A stretch of DNA of 46,170 nt, from contig JAHYIW010000002.1 in assembly GCA_019429445.1 (NCBI GenBank), positions 101,964 to 148,133 of the forward strand, given 5' to 3'. Numbering within the stretch: the first letter of the stretch is position 1; every line of letters begins with the position of its first letter. A program made the position numbers and the translations under genes. This stretch comes from Desulfuromonadaceae bacterium (lineage in GTDB: Bacteria; Desulfobacterota; Desulfuromonadia; Desulfuromonadales; JAHYIW01). Below, piece after piece: positions 1 through 8,703 of this stretch. The notes beneath the pieces were generated by a model. The model did no database searches. It had not been told where the DNA came from and was given only the letters and a program-made list of their open reading frames with translations.

Positions 1-453
1 GATGTTGCCCAGCGCAAATTTCGCCAGCACGATGCGATGATGCGCAGGGTGCTGTCCGATACCATTTTTTCGTTTAAAACCAATAAACATTTATTCAACT
101 CGTTGTTGTTGCTCAATCGTCTCCATCAGTGGCAACAGGTGTTGCGCGCGATGGAAGGCTCCTCGCGTTGGCGAATTGCAGATGTCGATCGTGAAGAATA
201 TCTGACCCATTCGGTGCAGGCAATTTTCAGTATTTTAAACGAGGGGGATGATAGCCCTTTTTTCAGGGCTGATCCGACCGGAGAACGGGCTTTGACCGCT
301 GCCGCCATCCTGCGTAAAAACCTCCATCATCTGTGGCTCGAAGGGAAACTCTCCACTGAAGACGCAGCACTGATTCTCGACGGGCTGAAAATCCGTTTTC
401 GCGACGGGGTGCTGAATCCAGACGAGATTCTTGATCTGATTGCCGTTACCTGA
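1..453 (+). CDS. C-terminal part of an unrecognised protein (cut by window edge)
   Basis: The reading frame is open from the first base of the window to a TGA at 451-453, so this is the last ~150 residues of a longer protein. In-frame ATGs at 37 and 40 have no Shine-Dalgarno sequence, so I do not treat them as starts. The fragment is soluble, with no membrane segment, and looks mostly helical; its last ~50 residues (around LWLEGKLSTEDAALILDG) are charged and leucine-rich. I do not recognise a family. It converges on coaBC, with only 32 bases between the two stop codons. Confidence 0.6.
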   Translation, partial: DVAQRKFRQHDAMMRRVLSDTIFSFKTNKHLFNSLLLLNRLHQWQQVLRAMEGSSRWRIADVDREEYLTHSVQAIFSILNEGDDSPFFRADPTGERALTAAAILRKNLHHLWLEGKLSTEDAALILDGLKIRFRDGVLNPDEILDLIAVT

Positions 454-485
454 TCGTCGTTAGCTGTCCGCATCAACCCCACGCA

Positions 486-1679
486 TCACAGAGTCAAACC
501 CAGGATTCGGTCGAGAAGCTGGTTCGCGACGGCCTCTTTCGTCATCAGAGGCAGCTCCTCAATCCGCCCGCCACGGTAAAGCAGTCGCACGATGTTGGTG
601 TCACCATCGAAACCGGCCCCTTCCTGGCTGATGTCATTGGCGACAATCAGGTCAAGATTCTTCTGCTCCAGCTTCGCGGCAGCGTTGTCGAGCAAATTTT
701 CCGTTTCTGCGGCAAAACCGACCAGAATGGCTCGCCCTTTATCCTCGCCGATCTCTGCCAGGATGTCGGGGGTTTTCTCCAGCGCCAGAATCATGTCGAA
801 AGCGTCGCTCTTTTTGATCTTTTTATCGGCCCGCGTTGCCGGTCGGTAATCGGCCACCGCCGCAGCCTTGATAATGATGTCCGCCTGAGGCGCGTGGTTT
901 AGCATCGCCGTGCGCATCTGTTGTGCCGAGGTGACGTCAATGCGCTCCACTCCATGCGGCTGCGGCAAACAGGTCGGGCCGGAGACAAGAATGGTGCGGG
1001 CACCTCGCTGGCGGGCAGCGGCGGCGATAGCATAGCCCATTTTGCCGGAGGAATAATTGCTGATGAAGCGCACTGGATCAATTTCCTCGCGGGTCGGTCC
1101 CGCGCTGATCAGCACCGTTCGCCCGGCCAGATCATTGGGCGTCAGCAACTCCAGTGTCTTTGCGAAGATTGCTGCCGGTTCGGGAAGCTTGCCTTTCCCT
1201 TCCCAACCGCAGGCAAGCATTCCGCTGATCGGGTCAAGGATGCGGTAGCCGTTGTTCTGCAGCCGCTGACGATTGTCGGTACAGATGGAATTTTCCCACA
1301 TATTGACGTTCATGGCCGGGGCAAGGAGAATCGGTGCCCTGGTTGCCATCAGGGTTGTGGTCAGCAGGTCGTCCGCAATGCCGCCCGCCAGTTTGCCGAT
1401 GACGTTGGCGGTCGCGGGGGCAACGACGCAAATGTCGGCACGCTCGGCAAGCGCAATATGGCTGATCTCACTCTCCTGATAAAGATTGAACAGATTCGTA
1501 TGAACGGGGTTGCCACTGAGGGTCTGGAACGTCAGCGGAGTGATAAACTCTTGCGCCGCCCTGGTCATCACCACATGGACATTCGCGTTGGCCTTGATAT
1601 AGAGGCGGGTCAGTTCTGCCGCTTTGTAAGCGGCAATCCCGCCGCAGACACCGAGAATGATTTCTTTGCCTTGCAGCAT
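486..1679 (-). CDS. coaBC: Bifunctional phosphopantothenoylcysteine decarboxylase / phosphopantothenate-cysteine ligase
   Basis: This cytosolic enzyme makes 4'-phosphopantetheine for coenzyme A: CoaB joins cysteine to 4'-phosphopantothenate using CTP, and CoaC decarboxylates the product with FMN. At 397 residues it has the usual length of the fused form. The N-terminal flavoprotein domain starts GVCGGIAAYKA and carries the catalytic His74 (EISHIAL), the PAMN motif (Asn124) and the active-site Cys157 in ACGWEGKGKL. The CoaB half begins near residue 185 with SAGPTREEIDPVR and SNYSSGKMG. The start is an ATG with AGGAGC upstream. It is the last gene of a leftward run, 9 bases after the metallo-hydrolase gene. 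Confidence 0.96.
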   Translation of the reverse strand: MLQGKEIILGVCGGIAAYKAAELTRLYIKANANVHVVMTRAAQEFITPLTFQTLSGNPVHTNLFNLYQESEISHIALAERADICVVAPATANVIGKLAGGIADDLLTTTLMATRAPILLAPAMNVNMWENSICTDNRQRLQNNGYRILDPISGMLACGWEGKGKLPEPAAIFAKTLELLTPNDLAGRTVLISAGPTREEIDPVRFISNYSSGKMGYAIAAAARQRGARTILVSGPTCLPQPHGVERIDVTSAQQMRTAMLNHAPQADIIIKAAAVADYRPATRADKKIKKSDAFDMILALEKTPDILAEIGEDKGRAILVGFAAETENLLDNAAAKLEQKNLDLIVANDISQEGAGFDGDTNIVRLLYRGGRIEELPLMTKEAVANQLLDRILGLTL

Positions 1680-1688
1680 GGCGTGCTC

Positions 1689-2312
1689 CTATGGGTGTAA
1701 AAACGGATTATGTTTCCGTTCCGCGCCGATGGTGGTGTCCGGACCATGTCCCGGATGGACGATAGTGTTATCGGAAAAGGGTAACAGGCGGTGTTGAATA
1801 CTGTCGATCAGGGTCTGATGATCGCCTCCCGGCAGGTCGGTACGACCGACGGATCCGGCAAACAAGGTGTCTCCGACAAAGAGGTGTCCGTGCCCGGCGA
1901 GGCAGATCCCCCCCGGGGAGTGCCCCGGGGTGTGAAGGACTGTAAACGAAAGGGTGCCAACATCAATGATATCACCATCCTTGAGCAGCCGGTTCGGTTG
2001 GGGTGACGGGTCGGTGCTCAGGCCGAAGGCGGCGGCATGTTGCGTTACGCGTTCGAGCAGGGGGCGGTCGAGCTGGTGAATCAACAGCTCAGCGCCGGTG
2101 GCTTCAGTCAGCCGCAGGTTGCCGCCAACGTGATCGAAGTGACCATGGGTATTGACGATCAGCGTCGGCTGCCAGTCGTCTTCTGCCAGCACGCGCAAAA
2201 TATCTTCGCTGTCGCTGCCGGGATCGATCACCAGTGCGGTGCGGGTTGCCGGGCAGGCAACCAGGTAGCAATTGACTTGCAGCGGACCAACCGGCAGGGT
2301 TTTAAGTAACAT
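1689..2312 (-). CDS. Metallo-beta-lactamase-fold hydrolase (glyoxalase II-like)
   Basis: A 207-residue soluble hydrolase of the glyoxalase II-like group of the metallo-beta-lactamase superfamily. The metal-binding motif THGHFDHVGG is at about residues 55-64, a second His is in HTPGHSPGG, the bridging Asp is in VGDTLFAGSVGR, and the last His is in VHPGHGPDT. Two metal ions, usually zinc or iron, would be bound at the active site. Proteins of this size are often labelled hydroxyacylglutathione hydrolase, but they lack the C-terminal substrate domain of true GloB, so the substrate is open. The start is an ATG with AAGGAG upstream. It sits between coaBC and the HD/OB gene on the same strand and is probably co-transcribed with both. 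Confidence 0.88.
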   Translation of the reverse strand: MLLKTLPVGPLQVNCYLVACPATRTALVIDPGSDSEDILRVLAEDDWQPTLIVNTHGHFDHVGGNLRLTEATGAELLIHQLDRPLLERVTQHAAAFGLSTDPSPQPNRLLKDGDIIDVGTLSFTVLHTPGHSPGGICLAGHGHLFVGDTLFAGSVGRTDLPGGDHQTLIDSIQHRLLPFSDNTIVHPGHGPDTTIGAERKHNPFLHP

Positions 2313-2330
2313 TCAGCACTCCTTGGAAAT

Positions 2331-3467
2331 TTATTCGTCGGTATCGAACAGACTGAGATTTTTATCCTTCAGTTGCTCGCCGAGGCTGTAGCCAAATTTT
2401 TTTTCGGGGCGACGATTTTCACGCGGGCGTTCTTCTCTTTTGCGCTCCTGCGGCAACGACGCGGTGTTTGGCGGCGATGCGAGGATGACCGGCGGCTCAT
2501 CCCGGGGGGGCTGCTGCGCCGGAAAGCCTTTAAAGAAGTAACGATCGTAGAGGCGGTGATAGGCTGTCCATGATTTTTCGCTGTCCGGCTCTTTGGCGAT
2601 ATGGGTGCGAATGCCGTTGATCTTTGAATCGAGATCATCAAGGTAGTTCAGGATGATCGCTTCAATCGTTTTCGGGCGTTTCGGTGAACCATATTCATAC
2701 TGACCGTGGTGTGACAGGATCAGATGCTTGAGCAGCAACGCGACATCCGGCTGAAAGTCGGGCAAGGTGCGGATGCGGGCTTCAATCAGTTCAACCCCGA
2801 GAACGATATGGCCGAGAAGCTTTCCCGCGTCGGTGTAATCGAAGCTGCGATTGTAATCGAGTTCGACGATTTTGCCCACATCGTGCAGCAGCGCCCCGAC
2901 AACCAGCAGATCGCGATCAAGCTCCGGGTAGCGTTTGCTGATATCCGTTGTCAAGGCCACAATCGCCAGTGAATGTTCGAGTAATCCGCCGAGATAGACA
3001 TGATGCATGGCTTTGGCCGCCGGTGCCTTGCAATAGCTGGCCATAAATACTTCATCGGCGAGCAGGGCTTTCATCAAGGCACGTAATGATTTGTTGGTCA
3101 ACCTGTCGACCACACAGTGCAGTTCGGTGATCATCTCGGCGACCGGACGCGGGGATGTCGGCAGAAAATCAGCCAGATCGACATCCCTTTCGTTGACCGG
3201 AAAAATTTCCTGCACAACCAGCTGCATCTTACCGAGATAGACACTGGCTTGTCCGGTGACTCGAATAAAATCGTCGCGTTCAAAAAGGGCGGCGAATTGC
3301 TCCACCCGATCCCATACGCGCCCTTCGATTTCACCACTATTATCCATTAACTTCAAAGTCAGGTAAGGTTTGCCATTCTTGGCCATGGCGGTGATTTTTT
3401 CACGCACCAGAAAGATAGTGTCAACCCAGTCGCGTTCGCGAATGCGGGCCGCAAAAATAGATTTCAT
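2331..3467 (-). CDS. OB-fold and HD-domain protein, YhaM-like 3'-5' exoribonuclease
   Basis: The N-terminal ~100 residues form an OB-fold nucleic-acid-binding domain (LTLKLMDNSGEIEGRVW). An HD phosphohydrolase domain follows at about 160-285, with HHVYLGGLLEHSLA, the HD pair in ALLHDVGKI, and HLILSHHGQYEYGSP. This order is that of the YhaM/CBF1 family, which degrades RNA or single-stranded DNA 3' to 5' with Mn or Co. The protein has 378 residues against about 314 in Bacillus YhaM; the excess is a low-complexity, proline-rich then basic tail from about residue 316 (QERKREERPRENRRPEKK). The start codon overlaps the stop of the FAD dehydrogenase gene by 4 bases. Family is confident; exact substrate is inferred. 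Confidence 0.87.
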   Translation of the reverse strand: MKSIFAARIRERDWVDTIFLVREKITAMAKNGKPYLTLKLMDNSGEIEGRVWDRVEQFAALFERDDFIRVTGQASVYLGKMQLVVQEIFPVNERDVDLADFLPTSPRPVAEMITELHCVVDRLTNKSLRALMKALLADEVFMASYCKAPAAKAMHHVYLGGLLEHSLAIVALTTDISKRYPELDRDLLVVGALLHDVGKIVELDYNRSFDYTDAGKLLGHIVLGVELIEARIRTLPDFQPDVALLLKHLILSHHGQYEYGSPKRPKTIEAIILNYLDDLDSKINGIRTHIAKEPDSEKSWTAYHRLYDRYFFKGFPAQQPPRDEPPVILASPPNTASLPQERKREERPRENRRPEKKFGYSLGEQLKDKNLSLFDTDE

Positions 3468-5059
3468 TCAGTGGTACTCCCGTGGTTAAAACGTGCTGCA
3501 AGTCGATCAACGACGCGCAGACCGTCAAGGGCGGCACTCATGATCCCGCCAGCATATCCGGCCCCTTCGCCGACCGGGTAAAGACCGGGATGACTGACCG
3601 ATTCGCCGTGTTCATCGCGCAAGATCCGCAGCGGCGCCGAGGTTCGGGTTTCGACCCCGGTCAGGGTTGCTTCGCGGCTAATAAAGCCACGCATCCGCCG
3701 CTCAAAACAGGGCAGGGCGGTGCGCAGGCCGTGGGTGATAAATGCGGGCAGCAGCGCCGCCAGATCAGCTTCGCGGATGCCTGGACGACAACTGGAATGC
3801 AATGGCCCGGTGCCGGATTCGAGAAAAGCAAGCAGATTTTGCGCCGGGGCGTGGTAGTTTCCGCCCCCCGCGATAAATGCACTCTGTTCCAGACGCCGTT
3901 GCCAATAGATCCCCGCCAGCGGGCCGGGGGGGATATCTTGCGTGACACAATCGTGCGGGAGAACGCTGACGACCAGTGCGCTGTTGGAAAAAGGTGCCGC
4001 CCGGCGAAGTTTACTCATGCCATTGACAACGACGCCGCCGGTTTCGGAACTGGCGACAACCACTTCACCGCCGGGACACATGCAGAAGGAATAACAGCCG
4101 CGTCCGGTCGCCGGGTCGTTCCAGCTCAGTGCATAGTCAGCGGCAGGCAGTTTATCGGTATTGCTGCCGAATTGAATGCGGTTGATCAGCTCAACCGGAT
4201 GTTCAATACGCAAACCGGCGGCAAAGGCTTTCGCCGCAAGTGCAACTCCCTTGGCGTGGAGCATTTCGTAGGTGTCGCGAGCACTGTGGCCGGGGGCCAG
4301 CAGCAGCGCAGCACAGGGAACCTCCCCGCAATCGTTTACGATCCCCGCAGTGACCCGACCTTGGTTGACAACGAGCCCGGTCAGGGTCGCATCATAACGG
4401 ATATCGACCCCTTTTTCCAGCAGCTTTCGCCGGAAATTAATCAGCACCAGACGCAAGCGATCAGTTCCGATGTGCGGTTTGGCATCGATCAGAATATCCG
4501 GCGGCGCACCGCAGTCAACCAGGGTGCGCAGAATCAGGGCGATTCCGGGATGGCGCAGGCGGGTCGTCAGTTTCCCGTCGGAAAAAGTACCGGCCCCCCC
4601 CTCGCCAAACTGGATATTGCTGCGCGGGTCGAAGTGACCCTTCTGCCAGAAAGCCTGCACGTTGCGTACGCGTTGTTCCACCGGTCGCCCCCGTTCCAGC
4701 AGCGTCACCTTGAAGCCGCTGTGCGCGGCGCGCCAGGCGGCAAAAAGTCCGGCTGGACCCATGCCGACGACAAGCAACTGGCGGGGCGCTAACAGGTGCA
4801 GCTGCGAAAGTGGCTGGGCAGGTACAACCTGCTCCAGGCGCGGATGCGATGGTGCGGGAAGATCATCGGCAAGGTCGAACTCAACGGAGTAAATGAAGTT
4901 AATCCGTGGTTTTTTTCGTGCGTCGAGACCGCGGCGGATGATCCGTACATTGGTGACGCAAGAAGCGCAGAGCGACAGCTCGGCAGCGATTTTCAGAGGT
5001 AAAAGTTCAACTGGTTCATCCGGCAGGAGCCGCAGCTCACGAAGACAATATCTCATCAT
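3464..5059 (-). CDS. FAD-dependent dehydrogenase of the COG2509 type
   Basis: A 531-residue flavoprotein. An N-terminal ~80-residue domain precedes the dinucleotide-binding motif VVGMGPAGLFAAWRAA (about residues 97-112) and LLERGRPVEQR. Further on are FGEGGAGTFSDGKLTTR, RHPGIALILRTLV and, near the C-terminus, the FAD-binding YPVGEGAGYAGGI. These match the uncharacterised FAD-dependent dehydrogenases widespread in bacteria; no physiological substrate is established for them. There is no signal peptide, so it is cytosolic. The gene overlaps the HD/OB gene by 4 bases (ATGA) and lies 33 bases after the REC-histidine kinase gene, so it is in the middle of the leftward operon. Family assignment is strong, function unknown. 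Confidence 0.85.
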   Translation of the reverse strand: MMRYCLRELRLLPDEPVELLPLKIAAELSLCASCVTNVRIIRRGLDARKKPRINFIYSVEFDLADDLPAPSHPRLEQVVPAQPLSQLHLLAPRQLLVVGMGPAGLFAAWRAAHSGFKVTLLERGRPVEQRVRNVQAFWQKGHFDPRSNIQFGEGGAGTFSDGKLTTRLRHPGIALILRTLVDCGAPPDILIDAKPHIGTDRLRLVLINFRRKLLEKGVDIRYDATLTGLVVNQGRVTAGIVNDCGEVPCAALLLAPGHSARDTYEMLHAKGVALAAKAFAAGLRIEHPVELINRIQFGSNTDKLPAADYALSWNDPATGRGCYSFCMCPGGEVVVASSETGGVVVNGMSKLRRAAPFSNSALVVSVLPHDCVTQDIPPGPLAGIYWQRRLEQSAFIAGGGNYHAPAQNLLAFLESGTGPLHSSCRPGIREADLAALLPAFITHGLRTALPCFERRMRGFISREATLTGVETRTSAPLRILRDEHGESVSHPGLYPVGEGAGYAGGIMSAALDGLRVVDRLAARFNHGSTTE

Positions 5060-5092
5060 TATTGGCCAGGTCGATTCATGGTCGAAACGGAT

Positions 5093-6280
5093 TCAGGCTT
5101 GCCGGTCGTTATCGGAAAGATAAAAAGGAAACTCAAGATGAAAGGTTGTGCCGCTGCCGACCTCGCTTTGGACGGTAATGCGTCCACCGTGGTCACGGAC
5201 AGAACGGTGGACAATCGATAAACCGATCCCCGTCCCTTTTTGACGCGTACTGAAAAAGGGGTCAAAGATCCGGTTCAGGTTTTTTTCCGGGATGCCACAG
5301 CCATCGTCGCGGATCGATACGAACATCCGGGTATCATCGTGGTCAAGCTCGGCGACAATTGTGCCACCGGGGTCTGTTGCATGGAGTGCATTGTTGATCA
5401 GGTTGGAAAAGACAACGGTAATTTCATTTTTCGCCGCCTGTAATGGCGGCGGCAGACGGAGGAATCGGGTGCTGACGTTGATATTCCTGGCAGCAATGCG
5501 TGCCTGATTGTCGGCAATGACCTGTTCGATGATTTCGTTGATCATGACCGGGGTGCGTTCATTGTCGGTCGGTCGTTGTAACGCCAGGAGGTTGATCAGC
5601 GTTTCATCGATACGATCGACTTCGCGCATGATATTTTCGAGATATTCACTTTTTTCGCTGTCGTTGGCGAGTTCGGTCTGTAGTAATTGGGTAAACAGTC
5701 CGATAGCGTTCAGGGGGTTGCGAATTTCATGAGCCATGCCGGCGGAGAGATGACCGAGGGACGCAAGTTTTTCAATCTGGAGAATTTCGGCATGGGCTTT
5801 TTCGAGTTCTCGTGATTTTTCCTCAATACGTCGTTCAAGCTCGCTGTTCCAGTTCGCAATTCTGGCAATCAGTTTTTCGCGTTCCTGGCGGAGTTCGATG
5901 TTATGGAGTTCGGCCTCGCGTAAGCGCAGGACGGCTTCAATCCGATCGATCAGATCCTGATTGGAAAATGGCTTGAGAATGTAATCGGAAGCTCCCGCTT
6001 TCATCAGTTCAACGGCAACTTTTTCACTTCCCTTGCCGGTGAACATGACGACGTAAGTACGCGGGAACTGCTCACGGATTGTGCGTAAGGCGGTGAGGCC
6101 GTCCATTGCTGGCAACATGTAGTCAAGCACAACCAGGGCCGGGTGCTCACGGGCAACGATGGCCAGTCCTTCCATCGCGTTGCCAGCAGTAAAAACCACA
6201 TGTCCCCGATCGTTGAGGATCATGTGAGTGAGATTAAGAATAACCCGCTCATCATCGATAATGAGTATGCGCTCGCCCAT
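5093..6280 (-). CDS. Hybrid two-component protein: REC receiver followed by histidine kinase
   Basis: A 395-residue cytosolic signalling protein without membrane segments. Residues 1-120 are a receiver domain: acidic pocket IIDDE, phospho-acceptor Asp53 in LVVLDYML, Lys103 in YILKPF. A charged coiled coil (about 120-170) leads to a HisKA domain with His184 in AGMAHEIRNPLN. A HATPase domain follows, with N box FSNLINNALHA, G1 box RDDGCGIPEKN and G2 box GTGIGLSIV. With the receiver at the N-terminus, the kinase is probably gated by phosphorylation from an upstream partner. Candidates are the two response regulators and the universal stress protein encoded just upstream. Target unknown. Confidence 0.92.
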   Translation of the reverse strand: MGERILIIDDERVILNLTHMILNDRGHVVFTAGNAMEGLAIVAREHPALVVLDYMLPAMDGLTALRTIREQFPRTYVVMFTGKGSEKVAVELMKAGASDYILKPFSNQDLIDRIEAVLRLREAELHNIELRQEREKLIARIANWNSELERRIEEKSRELEKAHAEILQIEKLASLGHLSAGMAHEIRNPLNAIGLFTQLLQTELANDSEKSEYLENIMREVDRIDETLINLLALQRPTDNERTPVMINEIIEQVIADNQARIAARNINVSTRFLRLPPPLQAAKNEITVVFSNLINNALHATDPGGTIVAELDHDDTRMFVSIRDDGCGIPEKNLNRIFDPFFSTRQKGTGIGLSIVHRSVRDHGGRITVQSEVGSGTTFHLEFPFYLSDNDRQA

Positions 6281-6403
6281 ATTTGCCCCTGGTTGATGAA
6301 TGACTAAAACCGTTTATCGGTCAGCATAGCCGGAGGCGGTCTGTTTGACAAGAGGGTATTCCCCCTGTGAAAGATAACGGAAAGAGAGTAGTTTTTTACA
6401 GCA

Positions 6404-6850
6404 TCAGTCACCGGCACGAATGGTCAATACCGGGATCGTTGATTTACGGACCACCTTTTCAGCCGTGCTGCCGAAGAGCATGTGGTCTATGCCAGTACGA
6501 CCGTGGGTGCCGATGACAATCAAATCGCTGTCTGTCTCGATAGCTTTACGAATAATTTCATCATAAGGGATGCCGGGGACGATAAAGGTTTCAACGTTGG
6601 CATAATCTTTAATATGTGTTGCACAAAAGTGTTCCATCATTTTGTGCGCCCCCGCTTCGATTTCCTCTTCAAGTTTGTCAAATGAGATATGCGGGACGTA
6701 AAAGCCGCGCAGATCGACAGGCTCGTTAATAACATGAAGCATCAGCAGGCGTGCCGAAAATTTCTTGGTCAACGCAAAAGCATGTTCAAATGCATAATCA
6801 GAACTTTCGGAAAAATCGGTTGCAAAGAGAATCGTACGATAATCGCTCAT
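6404..6850 (-). CDS. Universal stress protein (UspA family)
   Basis: A single-domain UspA-type protein of 148 residues, the usual length. The N-terminus TILFATDFSESSDYA and the ATP-binding pattern IGTHGRTGIDHMLFGST (G-2x-G-9x-G-S/T) are both present, so it probably binds ATP and forms dimers in the cytosol. Members of the family are induced by starvation and stress; what this one does cannot be read from sequence. It starts 2 bases after the stop of the single-domain response regulator, so the two are almost certainly co-transcribed. That pairing suggests this USP works within the same stress-signalling block as the neighbouring kinase. Confidence 0.95.
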   Translation of the reverse strand: MSDYRTILFATDFSESSDYAFEHAFALTKKFSARLLMLHVINEPVDLRGFYVPHISFDKLEEEIEAGAHKMMEHFCATHIKDYANVETFIVPGIPYDEIIRKAIETDSDLIVIGTHGRTGIDHMLFGSTAEKVVRKSTIPVLTIRAGD

Positions 6851-6852
6851 GG

Positions 6853-7263
6853 TTAAGCCTCCCGTGTCTCTCCACCGGATAGAGTGGTGGAACAGTGAGT
6901 GAGTTTATGCATGACGGATTTAAGTTCTTTAATCCTCACCGGTTTGTTCAGGTATTCTGATGCTCCGAAGTTCATGGCTTCGAGGTATGAACTGATATCG
7001 CCGTAGGCGGTGACCATGATAATTTTTATTTCCGGTCGAAGTTTTTGTGCTCTTTTAAGAAAATCGAGGCCGTTCATTCCCGGCATGTTGATATCACTGA
7101 TAACCAGTTGATAGTTTGTCGTATGTAACATGTCCAGAGCTTCATCGCCGTTGCCGGCACTGCTGACGTTATACCCTTCGTTCTGCAATAATTTGCACAG
7201 GACAACACGGGAATTTTTCTCATCGTCGAGAACGAGTATGTTGTGGAATTGTAATTGCGCCAT
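6853..7263 (-). CDS. Single-domain response regulator (CheY-like)
   Basis: A receiver-only protein of 136 residues: acidic pair VLDDE, phospho-acceptor Asp57 in LVISDINMPGMNG, switch Thr in MVTAYG and Lys in YLNKPVRIKEL. It has no output domain, so it would act by protein contact or as a phosphorelay intermediate. I place the start at the ATG ending at 7263, which has AAAGGGAC upstream, rather than at an upstream in-frame codon at 7311 that lacks one and would add 16 residues not typical of receivers. It is followed at once by the universal stress protein gene, with the REC-histidine kinase gene next on the same strand. Confidence 0.92.
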   Translation of the reverse strand: MAQLQFHNILVLDDEKNSRVVLCKLLQNEGYNVSSAGNGDEALDMLHTTNYQLVISDINMPGMNGLDFLKRAQKLRPEIKIIMVTAYGDISSYLEAMNFGASEYLNKPVRIKELKSVMHKLTHCSTTLSGGETREA

Positions 7264-7402
7264 GATGTCCCTTTCATGAGTGAAGGGTAGCATGGCGTTG
7301 CTGTCTGTCAAGCTGATATATCTAAATAAATAACGCTATTACAACGGGTTGGTAGAAGTCTGTGGGGCATGATCACGGCCGATTTACGGGCGGGATCTGG
7401 TA

Positions 7403-7936
7403 TCATGTCTGAAGCAGGGCCGCGACGCGTTCCCGCAGTTGCTCAGGTTTGAATGATTTTGAAGAAAAGGCGTCGGCACCGCAATCAGCGAGTTCAGGAG
7501 TCGGAGTGCCGTTCACGATTGTGTCGCTGAGAATAAAAAAACGGGTTGCACTCAAGGATCTGAACGATTTTATTTTTTGAACGATTGCGGCGCCACTGAT
7601 GTCGGGCAGGACGTGATCCAGAATTACCAGTTGAGGATGTTCCTGGGCAATCATTTGTAAAGCGTCGTTGCCGTTGGCTGCGGTTAAAATATTCACCTTT
7701 GGTGAACGTAAAATATCTGCCAGGATATTGCGAAATGCATTTGAATCGTCGACGATGAGGATCTTCGGGAGAGCGGTGTTTTTTTCTTCTTCGTTGATGA
7801 TGATGGCTCCGTCGGCCAGTGAAATCGAAAAAATATGCTCACAGGCAGGGCATTTGATACTGGTTGTCTGTTTCCGGGTTTTTCCCGGTTTGACCTTGTA
7901 GCGTGCTGCGCAGGCGGGACATTCAATCAGCAGCAT
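7403..7936 (-). CDS. Response regulator with N-terminal zinc ribbon (MJ0042-type)
   Basis: A 177-residue protein joining two modules. Residues 1-40 are a zinc ribbon with two CXXC pairs (Cys6/Cys9 and Cys29/Cys32), of the MJ0042 finger type (MLLIECPACAARYKV). From about residue 57 a receiver domain follows, with IVDDS, phospho-acceptor Asp107 in LVILDHVLPD and Lys in FSSKSFKPEQL. The start is the ATG ending at 7936, preceded by GGAGGGAGGA; an upstream extension to 8065 has no ribosome site and overlaps the RodZ-like gene. The zinc ribbon may mediate protein or nucleic-acid contact. It lies directly after the RodZ-like gene and ahead of the other signalling genes. Confidence 0.88.
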   Translation of the reverse strand: MLLIECPACAARYKVKPGKTRKQTTSIKCPACEHIFSISLADGAIIINEEEKNTALPKILIVDDSNAFRNILADILRSPKVNILTAANGNDALQMIAQEHPQLVILDHVLPDISGAAIVQKIKSFRSLSATRFFILSDTIVNGTPTPELADCGADAFSSKSFKPEQLRERVAALLQT

Positions 7937-7955
7937 GCGCTCCTCCCTCCGTGAA

Positions 7956-8702
7956 TCAGTTCGCCGGGCGAAAAAAGATGATATCGTGGTTGCCTTGTAA
8001 CAGGATGGGCTCTTGATTAAGTTGCAGTTTAACCTGAGCAGGATCGGTAATGTGGACCGTGGCATGAGTGTTGATTTCCCAGCTCAAACGTGAACCCTGA
8101 CTCAGATTATAGCGTTGCTGAGGGCGATTGTCGATGGTGAGAACGATCTGTGTCGCTCCCGCTGCGTTCAATTGCAACACCCCCCGGCGAGCTAACGATA
8201 TTTTTATGGGGAGCGGTTGCTCCGGCTTTGCAACGTTCATCGGTAGTGCAGCGGGAGCTACCGGTGGGGACAATTCCGGCACCGGTAGAGTGTCTGCTGG
8301 CGGTTGTGCCGTCGGTATCTGCAACGGAGCGATTTGCTCTGATGAAAAAAACCAGTAGCCGACCAACAGCAGTGCTGATAATGCGACAACGACAAAATGG
8401 ATTCTCCAGCGCGGCAGAACTTCTTGCCGTGGCGGGGGCGCGCTGTCGGTTGCTGAGGCGTCGCGTTGGGAAATATATGCAGCCACCATCCGGTCGGCGT
8501 CAAGCCCGAGGAAATCTGCGTAATTGCGCAGAAATCCGGTGACAAATGTTGTGCCCGGAAGTTTGGTGTAGTCCTCAGCTTCAAGGGCGGCGAGATATTC
8601 CCGGCGGATGCGTGTTTTGGCAGCAATCTCGTCAAGAGACAAGCCAAGCGTTGTGCGCCGCTCTTCCAGAGTGCTTCCGATAGCGAGGTCTGTTGTCATC
8701 AT
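7956..8702 (-). CDS. RodZ-like membrane protein: N-terminal HTH, one transmembrane helix, C-terminal DUF4115
   Basis: Residues ~10-75 form a Cro/C1-type helix-turn-helix (LEERRTTLGLSLDEIAAKT, IRREYLAALEAEDY). A basic stretch and a single membrane helix follow at about 105-122 (VVVALSALLLVGYWFF), then a proline-rich linker and a C-terminal beta domain of the DUF4115 type (about 165-248, IKISLARRGVLQLNA). This is the domain order of RodZ, which anchors MreB at the inner membrane and supports rod shape. Whether it acts in cell shape here is inferred; mreB is not in the window. The start lies one base after the stop of the TPR lipoprotein gene, so translation is likely coupled. Confidence 0.85.
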   Translation of the reverse strand: MMTTDLAIGSTLEERRTTLGLSLDEIAAKTRIRREYLAALEAEDYTKLPGTTFVTGFLRNYADFLGLDADRMVAAYISQRDASATDSAPPPRQEVLPRWRIHFVVVALSALLLVGYWFFSSEQIAPLQIPTAQPPADTLPVPELSPPVAPAALPMNVAKPEQPLPIKISLARRGVLQLNAAGATQIVLTIDNRPQQRYNLSQGSRLSWEINTHATVHITDPAQVKLQLNQEPILLQGNHDIIFFRPAN

Positions 8703-8703
8703 G

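Noticed and set aside
3482-4792. A 436-residue plus-strand frame opposite the FAD dehydrogenase
   Set aside because: It mirrors a strong coding frame in high-GC sequence, lacks a ribosome site and shows no domain. The same holds for other long antisense frames, for example over coaBC, selB and the dodecaheme gene.
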